Position numbers and translations under genes: made by a program. From an uncultured Clostridia bacterium (GTDB lineage: Bacteria > Bacillota > Clostridia > Oscillospirales > Ruminococcaceae), in contig CANDLP010000123.1 in the NCBI GenBank assembly GCA_947385505.1, positions 1 through 7,025 of the forward strand: a DNA stretch of 7,025 bases. The letters are read 5' to 3'. The notes under the pieces were generated by a model. It was given only the letters and a program-made list of their open reading frames with translations, searched no databases and was not told where the DNA came from. Shown here piece by piece: positions 1 to 5,999 of the stretch (the stretch's first letter is position 1; the number at the start of each line of letters is the position of its first letter).

Positions 1-1642
1 ACAAAGTCAGTTTAACGGGCTCGGTCAAAAGCTGTGCGCTTACATGAAGGTTTTTTTTCAAATCTTCAAAGCGTATTCTCTCATGAGCCGCGTGCTTGTC
101 CATTAAAACAAGCTCGTCTCCGCACTCGCAGACTATGTATGTCTTGAACAGCTCCCCTATAAATTTCAGAGAAGGCTTATACTTCTCTTCAATAATCGGG
201 TCGGGAGTACGGGTATTTTTTTCTTCCTCTGTGCCCGAACGGATAAAAACAGACTTGTTTATAAATTCATAGCCGTTTGTATTTACTTCTTCCGCTTCTT
301 TTATTTCCGTTTTGCCGGCGGTTTCCTTTTTCTCATCGGCAAACACTTCCTGAATAAAGATATTTTTTGGGGGCAGCGGCTTATATACGGACTTAAAGCT
401 GTTTAAAACCGAAACCTTTTCCTTGTCCGATACTTTTTTATCAATTGCATCAATGCCGTAAACCTTGCTTATGGATACATCTGAGTCAGTATAAGTATTA
501 TCAGTAGATTTTTGAGAAATATCATCTAAAATCTTTGTTTCTGTTTCGTTTTCCTTTTCTTTTTCCTTATCCTCCGAAGGAACTTCGGTTTTTTCGGAAT
601 CTTCTTCGGAAAGAAAAATTTCTGCGGCGCCCGAACCGAATACGGTTTCCTTGCCGTTTTCCGCGTTGAGTATTCCGTTTTTTACAGCCAAATATATTGT
701 TTCAAAAACTGTCCTTTCATCGGCAAACCTGACTTCGGTTTTTGAAGGGCTTACATTTACGTCCACATCTCCTGCGGGCATTTCTATATTTAAAATACAG
801 GCGGGGAATTTGCCCACCATAACGCTGTTTTTATACCCCTCCTCCAATGCCGCCATACAGGTGGTATTCCTTATGGAGCGTCCGTTTATGAAAAAGTACT
901 GCATTTGGCGGTTGGCGCGGCAGGCATAGGGGGTAGTTATATAACCGCTCACCTGTACAGGGCTTCTGCTGTAATCCACCGCTGTAAGAGAAGCGGCAAA
1001 CTGTTTCCCAAATACCGAATAAATTGACGAATAAAGCCTCCCGTCACCCGAAGTCACCCTAACGGTTTTATTGTCTCTTATAAATGTAAAAGCCACTTGG
1101 GGATAGCTTAAAGCAAGTCTATCCACTACGGACTGAACGTAATTTGCTTCGGTTGAGTCTTTTTTAAGAAATTTAAGCCTTGCGGGGGTATTGAAAAAAA
1201 GATCTCTTAATATTATGGTGGTGCCGTCGGGACAGCCCGTTTTTTCATACAAAGTTTCTTCTCCGCCCTCGGTCTTATATAAGGTGCCCAGATCATCTTC
1301 CGTTCTTTTTGTCATAAGCTCGGTTCTCGTTACCGCCGCTACCGAAGCCAGCGCTTCTCCCCTGAATCCGAGGGTTGAAATATTTTCAAGTTCCTCAGCC
1401 TCGGACAGCTTGCTTGTGGCGTGGCGCAAAAAAGCGGTGGGCACCTCGTCGTATGCCATTCCGCAGCCGTCGTCGGCGACTCTCATATAAGTTATGCCGC
1501 CGTTTTTTATTTCCACGGTAATCCTTTTTGCTCCCGCGTCCACGGAATTTTCTATCAGCTCTTTAATGACAGAGGCAGGACGCTCGATCACCTCTCCCGC
1601 CGCTATAAGCTCGTAAACGCTTTTGTCAAGCAGCTTTATCAT
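1..1642 (-). CDS. mutL: DNA mismatch repair protein MutL, C-terminus beyond window
   Basis: MutL is the cytoplasmic GHKL ATPase that couples MutS mismatch recognition to strand incision. The frame stays open for 547 codons and runs off the window, so it has no stop here. Visible motifs: KELIEN (E28 general base, N32 Mg ligand), DDGCGM (57-62), GFRGEAL (92-98), the GTTI...FFNTPAR block (140-155), and VSPSKTEVRF with ATP-contacting K301. A charged, low-complexity linker covers about residues 335-485. The C-terminal domain follows, with endonuclease motif DKHAAHERIRFE (515-526, DNA 65-100), a DQHA(X)2E(X)4E variant with Lys for Gln, so this should be a nicking MutL as in bacteria without MutH. 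Roughly the last 100-150 residues, with further metal-site motifs, are missing. The start is fixed because an in-frame TAA directly precedes the ATG. It lies 18 bp after mutS and is surely co-transcribed. VSPSK replaces the usual VHPxK. Confidence 0.97.
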   Translation of the reverse strand, partial: MIKLLDKSVYELIAAGEVIERPASVIKELIENSVDAGAKRITVEIKNGGITYMRVADDGCGMAYDEVPTAFLRHATSKLSEAEELENISTLGFRGEALASVAAVTRTELMTKRTEDDLGTLYKTEGGEETLYEKTGCPDGTTIILRDLFFNTPARLKFLKKDSTEANYVQSVVDRLALSYPQVAFTFIRDNKTVRVTSGDGRLYSSIYSVFGKQFAASLTAVDYSRSPVQVSGYITTPYACRANRQMQYFFINGRSIRNTTCMAALEEGYKNSVMVGKFPACILNIEMPAGDVDVNVSPSKTEVRFADERTVFETIYLAVKNGILNAENGKETVFGSGAAEIFLSEEDSEKTEVPSEDKEKEKENETETKILDDISQKSTDNTYTDSDVSISKVYGIDAIDKKVSDKEKVSVLNSFKSVYKPLPPKNIFIQEVFADEKKETAGKTEIKEAEEVNTNGYEFINKSVFIRSGTEEEKNTRTPDPIIEEKYKPSLKFIGELFKTYIVCECGDELVLMDKHAAHERIRFEDLKKNLHVSAQLLTEPVKLTL

Positions 1643-1653
1643 TTACGTATTTT

Positions 1654-1661
1654 TCCTTTCC
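1654..1661 (-). promoter_or_regulatory. mutL ribosome binding site overlapping mutS stop
   Basis: The minus strand reads GGAAAGGA ending 11 bases before the mutL ATG. Its first G is the last base of the mutS TAG stop codon, so ribosomes finishing mutS are placed on the mutL initiation site. This supports translational coupling; the spacing is slightly long. Confidence 0.7.
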
Positions 1662-4261
1662 TATACCAGCGCTTTCAGTTCTTCAAGCACCTGCCACGCC
1701 TCTCTCGGAGTAAGATCGTCCATATCCAGATTTTTTAGTCTTTGAATAACCTTATTCTTGTTTATCTCGGAAAAGTTTATCTGCATTTCGCTGTCTTTTT
1801 CTTTTTTAAGCCGATTTTCCAAATCGATCTTATTTTCCGCTTCCATGCCTTCAAGGGCGATTTTTGCCGCTTCAATTACTTTTTTGGGAATTCCCGCCAA
1901 TTTTGCTACCTCTATGCCGTAGCTGTCGTCGGTGCCGCCTTCTACGATCTTATGAAGAAATTTAATATCGTCGCCCTTTTTGATAACGGCTACGCTGAAA
2001 TTCCGTATTCCTTCGTTGCTTTTTCCAAGGGCGATAAGCTCGTGATAATGAGTGGCAAACAGCGTTCTGCACCCGATATTTTTCCCGTTTATGTATTCCG
2101 CCACGGCTTTCGCTATGCTTATTCCGTCAAAGGTAGAAGTGCCTCTTCCTATTTCGTCCATTATAACAAGACTTTGACTCGTTGCCTGAGTGAGTATTTC
2201 AGCCACCTCGTCCATTTCCACCATAAAAGTGGATTTGCCCGATGTAAGATCGTCGCTGGCTCCCACTCTGGTGAATATCTTGTCCACCACGCCTATGCGG
2301 GCGCGTTTAGCTGGGACAAAACAGCCTATCTGAGCCATAAGCGTTATCAGAGCCACCTGACGCATAAATGTGGATTTTCCCGACATATTGGGACCCGTTA
2401 TCATTATAAGGCGGTTTTTCTTTAAGTCCAGATATGCGTCGTTGGGAGTAAAAGGAACATCGGAAAGTATTTTTTCCACAACCGGATGACGGCCGCCCTT
2501 TATGTCTATTATACTGTCCAGAGTTATATCGGGTCTTGTATAATTGTTTTCTATCGCGACTTGGGCAAAGCCTGCCAGTACGTCCGTATCGGCTATTCCT
2601 TCGGCTGTTTCCAGAACGGATTCCATTCTCTCGGAGATAAATTTTCTCACCTCTGCGAATATCTGCGCTTCAAGCTTTATGATCCTTTCGCCCGCGGTGA
2701 GCATTTCCCTTTCTATCTCCTTAAGTTCCTGTGTAATGTATCTCTCTCCGGTAGTAAGGGTCTGTTTTCTTATATAGCGGTCAGGCACCTGATCCACCTG
2801 TCCCTTGGATACTTCTATATAATATCCGAAAACGCGGTTAAAGCCTACTTTAAGGGTTTTTATCCCCGTGGACTCCTTTTCCCGCTCCTCTATTTTTTTA
2901 AGCAGCTCTCCGCCGCCGTCCATAATGCTCCTGAGCCTGTCCAGTTCTTCGTTAAATCCTGTTTTTATATATCCGCCGTCCTTGGTGCTTAAAGGCTGAT
3001 CGTCCGCCAAAGCGTTCTTAACCAAAGCGGATATGTCTTCATGACCGCTTATCTTTCCGTTAAGATTTACGAGCAGGCGGCTTCCGAAAAGCTCCAGCGC
3101 TTCCTTTACTTTAGGCAGCTTTTCACAGGCTCTGCCCAGAGAATACACGTCTTTAGGGCTCGCCATTTTATAGGCTATTCTGGACATAAGGCGTTCCAGA
3201 TCGGATATTCCGTCAAGGCTTTCTCTCAGTCCGCCAAGCTTAGCCATATCTGAAGTAAGCTCCTCAACAGCCTCCAATCTCTCCATTATCTTTATCTGTT
3301 TCATAAGCGGCTGGCTTACTACCTGCTTAAGCCTGCGCTTTCCGAGACTTGTCTTTGTTTTGTCAAGCACCCACAGCAAAGAGCCGCGGTGTTCCCTGCT
3401 GCGCATTGTTTCAATAAGCTCGAGATTTCTTCTGGCGGAAAAATTGAGCTCCATATATTCGCTTCCGCCATGAACTATAAATTTTACCGAGCGGTTCACT
3501 TTGCTCTTATAATTTGCGTTTATATATCCGAATAGAGCGTATACCGCACTTTTGCAAAGCACCATATTATCGGGTATGCTTCCGCTGCTTTCGGTAACAA
3601 ACTGTTTCATAAGAACTTCGGCGTTATCTGAGGAAAAGCTTTCATCGGGGAGCACGTCCGCCACACAGCGGCTGACTTTTTCCGTTATAAAAAAATGCAC
3701 CTGATCAAGATCGAGGAATTTATCGTTAAACAGTATTTCCGAGGGCATATAACTGCCTATCTCGCCGATAATCCCCTTTGACAGCTCGGATATGTTCTTG
3801 GCGCTTTTCTGGATCAGATGTATTTCTCCCGTAGAAACATCCGCGAATACCATTCCGCAGCTTTTATCCGCGTAAAAAAGGCACAAAATGTAATTGTTCC
3901 TGCTCTCATCCAGCATACCGTCCTCGATAACGGTACCCGGAGTTATTATTCTCACAACCTCGCGCTTTACAAGACCCTTGGCAAGGGAGGGATCCTCCAC
4001 CTGCTCGCATATCGCCACCCTGTGTCCGTTATCGATAAGCCGCTTTATGTAAGAAACAGCGGAGTGATGAGGTACCCCGCACATGGGTACGCCCGCCCTT
4101 GAGGTCAGGGCAAGATCAAGCTCCTTTGAAATGTTTTCCGCGTCCTTATAAAACATTTCAAAAAAATCCCCTAACCTGAAAAACAATACATAATTGGGGT
4201 ATTGAATCTTTATCTCCTGATACTGAGCAAGCATAGGAGTAGTTTTTTCTGCTTTTTCCAC
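1661..4261 (-). CDS. mutS: DNA mismatch repair protein MutS
   Basis: MutS clamps mismatched DNA and, on ATP exchange, slides and recruits MutL. The 866-residue length is normal for the MutS1 family. Domain order: mismatch-binding domain with GDFFEMF (31-37; F33-x-E35 is the Phe-x-Glu wedge), connector (about 120-250), lever and clamp (about 260-550), then the ABC ATPase. In the ATPase, Walker A is GPNMSGKST (623-631), the signature loop is DDLTSGKSTFM (670-680), Walker B is IMDEIGRGTSTFDG (700-713), and the switch His lies in FATHYHE (735-741). The tail LTPREAWQVLEELKAL (850-865) is the usual C-terminal helical motif. The start is GTG, 7 bases after AAGGCGG, and yields the expected short lead-in to the conserved PMLAQYQEIK. 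It follows a 151-bp hairpin-rich spacer and precedes mutL. The signature loop has SGK where many homologues have SGR. No frameshift or missing catalytic residue is visible. Confidence 0.98.
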   Translation of the reverse strand: MEKAEKTTPMLAQYQEIKIQYPNYVLFFRLGDFFEMFYKDAENISKELDLALTSRAGVPMCGVPHHSAVSYIKRLIDNGHRVAICEQVEDPSLAKGLVKREVVRIITPGTVIEDGMLDESRNNYILCLFYADKSCGMVFADVSTGEIHLIQKSAKNISELSKGIIGEIGSYMPSEILFNDKFLDLDQVHFFITEKVSRCVADVLPDESFSSDNAEVLMKQFVTESSGSIPDNMVLCKSAVYALFGYINANYKSKVNRSVKFIVHGGSEYMELNFSARRNLELIETMRSREHRGSLLWVLDKTKTSLGKRRLKQVVSQPLMKQIKIMERLEAVEELTSDMAKLGGLRESLDGISDLERLMSRIAYKMASPKDVYSLGRACEKLPKVKEALELFGSRLLVNLNGKISGHEDISALVKNALADDQPLSTKDGGYIKTGFNEELDRLRSIMDGGGELLKKIEEREKESTGIKTLKVGFNRVFGYYIEVSKGQVDQVPDRYIRKQTLTTGERYITQELKEIEREMLTAGERIIKLEAQIFAEVRKFISERMESVLETAEGIADTDVLAGFAQVAIENNYTRPDITLDSIIDIKGGRHPVVEKILSDVPFTPNDAYLDLKKNRLIMITGPNMSGKSTFMRQVALITLMAQIGCFVPAKRARIGVVDKIFTRVGASDDLTSGKSTFMVEMDEVAEILTQATSQSLVIMDEIGRGTSTFDGISIAKAVAEYINGKNIGCRTLFATHYHELIALGKSNEGIRNFSVAVIKKGDDIKFLHKIVEGGTDDSYGIEVAKLAGIPKKVIEAAKIALEGMEAENKIDLENRLKKEKDSEMQINFSEINKNKVIQRLKNLDMDDLTPREAWQVLEELKALV

Positions 4262-4268
4262 TTTTGTT

Positions 4269-4275
4269 CCGCCTT
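4269..4275 (-). promoter_or_regulatory. mutS ribosome binding site before a GTG start
   Basis: AAGGCGG on the minus strand, 7 bases before the GTG, is one mismatch from AAGGAGG and decides the GTG start. Six bases, GCGGAA (4272-4267), are perfectly complementary to UUCCGC at 4326-4321 in the hairpin just upstream, so the site could be masked by pairing. That masking is inference. Confidence 0.65.
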
Positions 4276-4284
4276 GTGTTTATT

Positions 4285-4341
4285 ACTATTGGCAAATCAT
4301 ATTTTAGACAAATTTAAAATGCGGAATGATTTGCAAATAGT
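4285..4341. repeat. Nested inverted repeat (two-tier hairpin) upstream of mutS
   Basis: Arms 4285-4300 and 4326-4341 pair over 16 positions with one mismatch (TTGG against TTTG). Inside, 4301-4308 and 4313-4320 pair over 8 positions (one G-U on the plus strand) around CAAA. Between the stems one strand carries an unpaired GCGGA (4321-4325), UCCGC in the mutS-sense RNA. The hairpin ends 9 bases before the Shine-Dalgarno sequence, so it would lie in the leader if transcription starts upstream. Confidence 0.7.
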
Positions 4342-4352
4342 GTTTTGGGTGT

Positions 4353-4392
4353 AATTGTTTTTCAATCTATTGTCTATAGATTGAAAACAATT
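4353..4392. repeat. Perfect 12-5-12 dyad within a longer AT-rich hairpin
   Basis: TTTTCAATCTAT (4359-4370) and ATAGATTGAAAA (4376-4387) are perfect inverted repeats around TGTCT. Past one bulged T the pairing continues to AATTG/CAATT, spanning 4353-4392. The dyad lies 20 bases after the upstream stop codon. With no U run following, it could be an operator for a dimeric repressor or an mRNA 3'-end stabiliser; the sequence does not decide. Confidence 0.7.
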
Positions 4393-4412
4393 AGTATAAT
4401 ACTGATTATAAA

Positions 4413-5348
4413 TCAAGTTGTATATTTTTCCTTAAGCTCCTTACTGCTTTCATAAAACAGCTTGGAAGCAACCGATTGTACCTTTTCAGCTGACAGGGCT
4501 TTCAGTTCCGCAATGTTAAGTCCGGTTTCTGCGGAGAATTTTTCGGCTATTCGATGGGAAGCGAGGGAATGACCGTTTTTTGCGCGGGAATCGTCCGCTT
4601 CAAGAAGAAATTTTTCAAGCATATTCCTTTGCTCGGAATATATCAATTCCACAAGCTTGGCACGATATTCCAGCTCATCCGAAGAAATACTCTTAAATCT
4701 TGCTATATCAACCGAATGCTGCGCTTCGTGCTTAAGCAGGGAGACCCGAAACGCTTCGCTATCCACATCATAGCTGCTTCTAACACAGCTTATTATACCG
4801 TCGGAGCCTGTCCAGCCGCCCGTTCCCGTCATGCCGAAAGAGATATAATCCAGCCAGCTTCTTGAAATAAAGCCGTCCAACAGCATAACGGTATATTCCG
4901 CGTTCCCGTCGGGAAGCTCAACGGCGTATTTTTTCTTTTCGGTATCCGACCAGATATAAGGTCCGAAAAAGCCGCCTGTACACCCTCCGAGAAAATGAAA
5001 TCCCCTATCGGTAAAAGCTTTGCTTACATATATTTCTTCAATTTCGCCCACATCGGCGCTTTTATCGGAAATGCCGAAAATGCCCCCGAATCTTTCAGGC
5101 ATACGCTTTTCAGCTTCCTCGGCATTATTATTCAGATAAAATATTTCTCTGTAATATTTTCTGTAAACATCAAGTATTTTATCAAGATAAGCGTCCTCCT
5201 CATATACGGGACGCTTATCCTTTTCAAAAACCTCATAATATTTGCCGTACAGCTCGGACTGATCCCCGCAGTCCTTAAGATAGGATATGGCGGCGTTAAG
5301 CTCTCCCTGTACAAGATAGCCCGAAAAAACGCTTTTTTCAAAACGCAT
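4413..5348 (-). CDS. Predicted cytoplasmic zinc metallopeptidase (HExxH), family not named
   Basis: I do not recognise a named family. The 311-residue protein carries HEAQH at 207-211 (DNA 4716-4730) in the context LLKHEAQHSVDIARF, followed 16 residues later by ELEYRAKLVEL. This fits a gluzincin-like site with H207 and H211 as zinc ligands, E208 as catalytic base, and E227 (or E234) as third ligand. Before the motif is a Gly- and aromatic-rich stretch (about 115-185) with GGCTGGFFGP and GTGGWTGSDG; the C-terminal 80 residues look helical and charged. There is no signal peptide or membrane segment, so a cytosolic location is likely and the substrate is unknown. The ATG has an excellent GGAGGG 8 bases upstream and lies 15 bp behind the YlbF-family gene, indicating an operon. 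It occupies the slot held by cotE in Bacillus subtilis but does not resemble CotE as far as I can tell. Metal binding is inferred from motif only. Confidence 0.8.
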   Translation of the reverse strand: MRFEKSVFSGYLVQGELNAAISYLKDCGDQSELYGKYYEVFEKDKRPVYEEDAYLDKILDVYRKYYREIFYLNNNAEEAEKRMPERFGGIFGISDKSADVGEIEEIYVSKAFTDRGFHFLGGCTGGFFGPYIWSDTEKKKYAVELPDGNAEYTVMLLDGFISRSWLDYISFGMTGTGGWTGSDGIISCVRSSYDVDSEAFRVSLLKHEAQHSVDIARFKSISSDELEYRAKLVELIYSEQRNMLEKFLLEADDSRAKNGHSLASHRIAEKFSAETGLNIAELKALSAEKVQSVASKLFYESSKELKEKYTT

Positions 5349-5356
5349 TACCGATT

Positions 5357-5362
5357 CCCTCC
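5357..5362 (-). promoter_or_regulatory. Strong ribosome binding site of the metallopeptidase gene
   Basis: GGAGGG, 8 bases before the ATG and starting one base after the TGA of the YlbF-family gene. It is the best Shine-Dalgarno match in the window. It fixes the start and suggests efficient, coupled translation. Confidence 0.8.
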
Positions 5363-5363
5363 G

Positions 5364-5774
5364 TCAGTGACAGCCGCCGCAGGTTGAACAGTCGGAGGTG
5401 CAGCTGTGCTGTACCTGACAGGTGTCGGGATCCTCACCGTCGCAGCACAGTGAAATAATGCCTTGTACCTCCTGCAAAAGATTGTCAAGGGCGTTTTTCA
5501 TCACGGCGAAATTAGCCATATGGGCGTTGCCCATGACTCTTTCGTAGCATTCCTGAAGTTCGTTGTTATATTTTTCCAGCTTGGCGTTGTCCCTTACGCC
5601 TTCGGGTTTATCCATTTCAAGCTGCATATTCTCTCTTTTAAGATTAAATTCACCGATAAGCTGCTGCAATGCCTCGTCCTTGTCGTTTTCAAGCTTTGCC
5701 TCAATATATCCCTTGTAGCGCTCGTCGTTTTGTATCGCTCTTCCCAATTCTCTTGCTGCCTTAATAACGTCCAT
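5364..5774 (-). CDS. ylbF: YlbF/YmcA (RicF/RicA) family protein with Cys-rich tail
   Basis: A 136-residue, mostly helical protein starting MDVIKAARELGRAIQ, the classic N-terminus of this family; B. subtilis members are about 143-149 residues. YlbF, YmcA and YaaT there form the Ric complex, which carries Fe-S clusters and directs RNase Y in mRNA maturation, affecting sporulation, competence and biofilm. The last 27 residues hold seven cysteines (110, 111, 119, 125, 129, 132, 135) ending CSTCGGCH, a plausible Fe-S or metal site. Position next to miaB matches ymcA, while the Cys tail recalls YlbF, so orthology is unresolved and the symbol marks the family. An ATG six codons upstream (5792) is in frame, but I prefer 5774: AAGGGA sits 9 bases before it, no Shine-Dalgarno precedes the upstream ATG, and a TATAAT lies too close to that ATG. 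The metallopeptidase gene follows after 15 bp. Confidence 0.88.
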   Translation of the reverse strand: MDVIKAARELGRAIQNDERYKGYIEAKLENDKDEALQQLIGEFNLKRENMQLEMDKPEGVRDNAKLEKYNNELQECYERVMGNAHMANFAVMKNALDNLLQEVQGIISLCCDGEDPDTCQVQHSCTSDCSTCGGCH

Positions 5775-5783
5775 TTTTGTTTT

Positions 5784-5789
5784 TCCCTT
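5784..5789 (-). promoter_or_regulatory. Ribosome binding site deciding the YlbF-family start
   Basis: AAGGGA, 9 bases before the ATG at 5774. It lies inside what would be codons 2-3 if the ATG at 5792 were used, which is why the shorter protein is favoured. Confidence 0.65.
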
Positions 5790-5798
5790 CATATTTTT

Positions 5799-5804
5799 AT
5801 TATA
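5799..5804 (-). promoter_or_regulatory. Candidate -10 box (TATAAT) for the YlbF-family gene
   Basis: A perfect TATAAT on the minus strand. Initiation about 7 bases downstream would give a leader of roughly 18 bases ending at the ATG at 5774 and holding its AAGGGA. No TTGACA-like hexamer sits 16-18 bases upstream; that position is covered by the GCGCC dyad at 5809-5827, so any promoter is weak or activator-dependent. Confidence 0.4.
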
Positions 5805-5808
5805 GTCT

Positions 5809-5827
5809 GCGCCAATCTTATCGGCGC
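5809..5827 (-). repeat. Short GC-rich hairpin/dyad upstream of the TATAAT
   Basis: In the minus-strand transcript GCGCCGAU and AUUGGCGC can pair over 8 positions (one G-U) around AAG. It lies 4 bases upstream of the TATAAT. No U run follows, so a terminator for miaB is unlikely; an operator or activator site, or a chance dyad, remain possible. Confidence 0.5.
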
Positions 5828-5830
5828 GGA

Positions 5831-5836
5831 TTTTCA
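5831..5836. repeat. Direct repeat TTTTCA, left copy flanking the inverted repeat
   Basis: TTTTCA lies just left of the long inverted repeat and recurs at 5994-5999. If the element ends at 5840 and 5993, the flanks are TTTTCAGAA and TTTTCACAC, a 9-bp pair with 7 matches. This looks like a target-site duplication. Confidence 0.5.
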
Positions 5837-5839
5837 GAA

Positions 5840-5993
5840 CTTGTTCTTATAGGAGCGGTGTGCGGATTTTCGAGCAAAATTTTTCGCAATCAAGGAAAAA
5901 ATCCGAAGGAATACTTGACGTATTTCAAGGATTTTTAACGCAGAGTGCGGAAAATTTTGCCAAAAAGACGCGCGCCGATCCTATGAGAACATG
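5840..5993. mobile_element. MITE-like 154-bp imperfect inverted repeat
   Basis: The segment folds on itself almost end to end about a centre at 5917, where ATAC and GTAT flank TTGAC. Outer arms are CTTGTTCTTATAGGAGCG (5840-5857) and the complement of the right end, CATGTTCTCATAGGATCG, matching at 15 of 18 positions. A second well-kept block, GCAAAATTTTTCGCAATC (5874-5891), matches GCAAAATTTTCCGCACTC from the other arm at 16 of 18. By hand count total arm identity is roughly 70 percent with small bulges. It encodes no transposase and is flanked by TTTTCA direct repeats. Size, terminal repeats, lack of coding content and target-site-like flanks suggest a non-autonomous miniature element inserted at the end of miaB. 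It could instead be a long structured intercistronic RNA. Only copy number elsewhere in the genome can settle it. Confidence 0.6.
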
Positions 5994-5999
5994 TTTTCA
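5994..5999. repeat. Direct repeat TTTTCA, right copy, containing the miaB stop
   Basis: Bases 5997-5999 of this repeat are the complement of the miaB TGA. On the minus strand the copy reads TGAAAA, so insertion right after it would have left miaB intact and carried a second TGAAAA to the far side of the element (5836-5831). Confidence 0.5.

Larger units (their letters stand above)
4262..4412. other. 151-bp AT-rich spacer, presumed mutS leader
   Basis: This stretch between the metallopeptidase stop and the mutS GTG has no gene. It is strongly AT-rich apart from the mutS ribosome site and one GC-rich pentamer (4321-4325), and carries two large inverted repeats (4285-4341 and 4353-4392). Neither hairpin is followed by a U run on either strand, so neither looks like a standard terminator. 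TATAAT (4410-4405) and TATACT (4398-4393) occur on the minus strand just after the upstream stop but lack good -35 partners, so a mutS promoter here is possible and unproven. Confidence 0.6.

Noticed and set aside
651..1738. Plus-strand frames over mutL (651-929, 1191-1490, 1421-1738)
   Set aside because: They lie opposite conserved MutL motifs, and mutL reads without interruption on the minus strand across the whole stretch.
1742..2425. 227-codon plus-strand open frame inside mutS
   Set aside because: Antisense to the MutS ATPase domain, with no ribosome site and a His/Tyr/Phe-rich composition typical of reverse reading of a conserved gene.
2486..2992. 168-codon plus-strand frame inside mutS
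   Set aside because: Antisense shadow of the MutS lever and clamp region; no recognisable domain.
4353..4392. Rho-independent terminator between the metallopeptidase gene and mutS
   Set aside because: The stem is AT-rich and is followed by ACACCC on the minus strand and AGTATA on the plus strand, with no U tract on either side.
4554..5387. Frames overlapping the metallopeptidase gene on both strands
   Set aside because: All fall within the better-supported 311-codon gene, which has GGAGGG and correct operon spacing.
5463..5852. 129-codon plus-strand frame opposite the YlbF-family gene
   Set aside because: Its apparent hydrophobicity is the expected reverse reading of charged helices; there is no ribosome site.
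5840..5993. tRNA, riboswitch or CRISPR-type structure in the long inverted repeat
   Set aside because: It is one long self-complementary hairpin without cloverleaf features, a known aptamer core that I recognise, or regularly spaced repeats.
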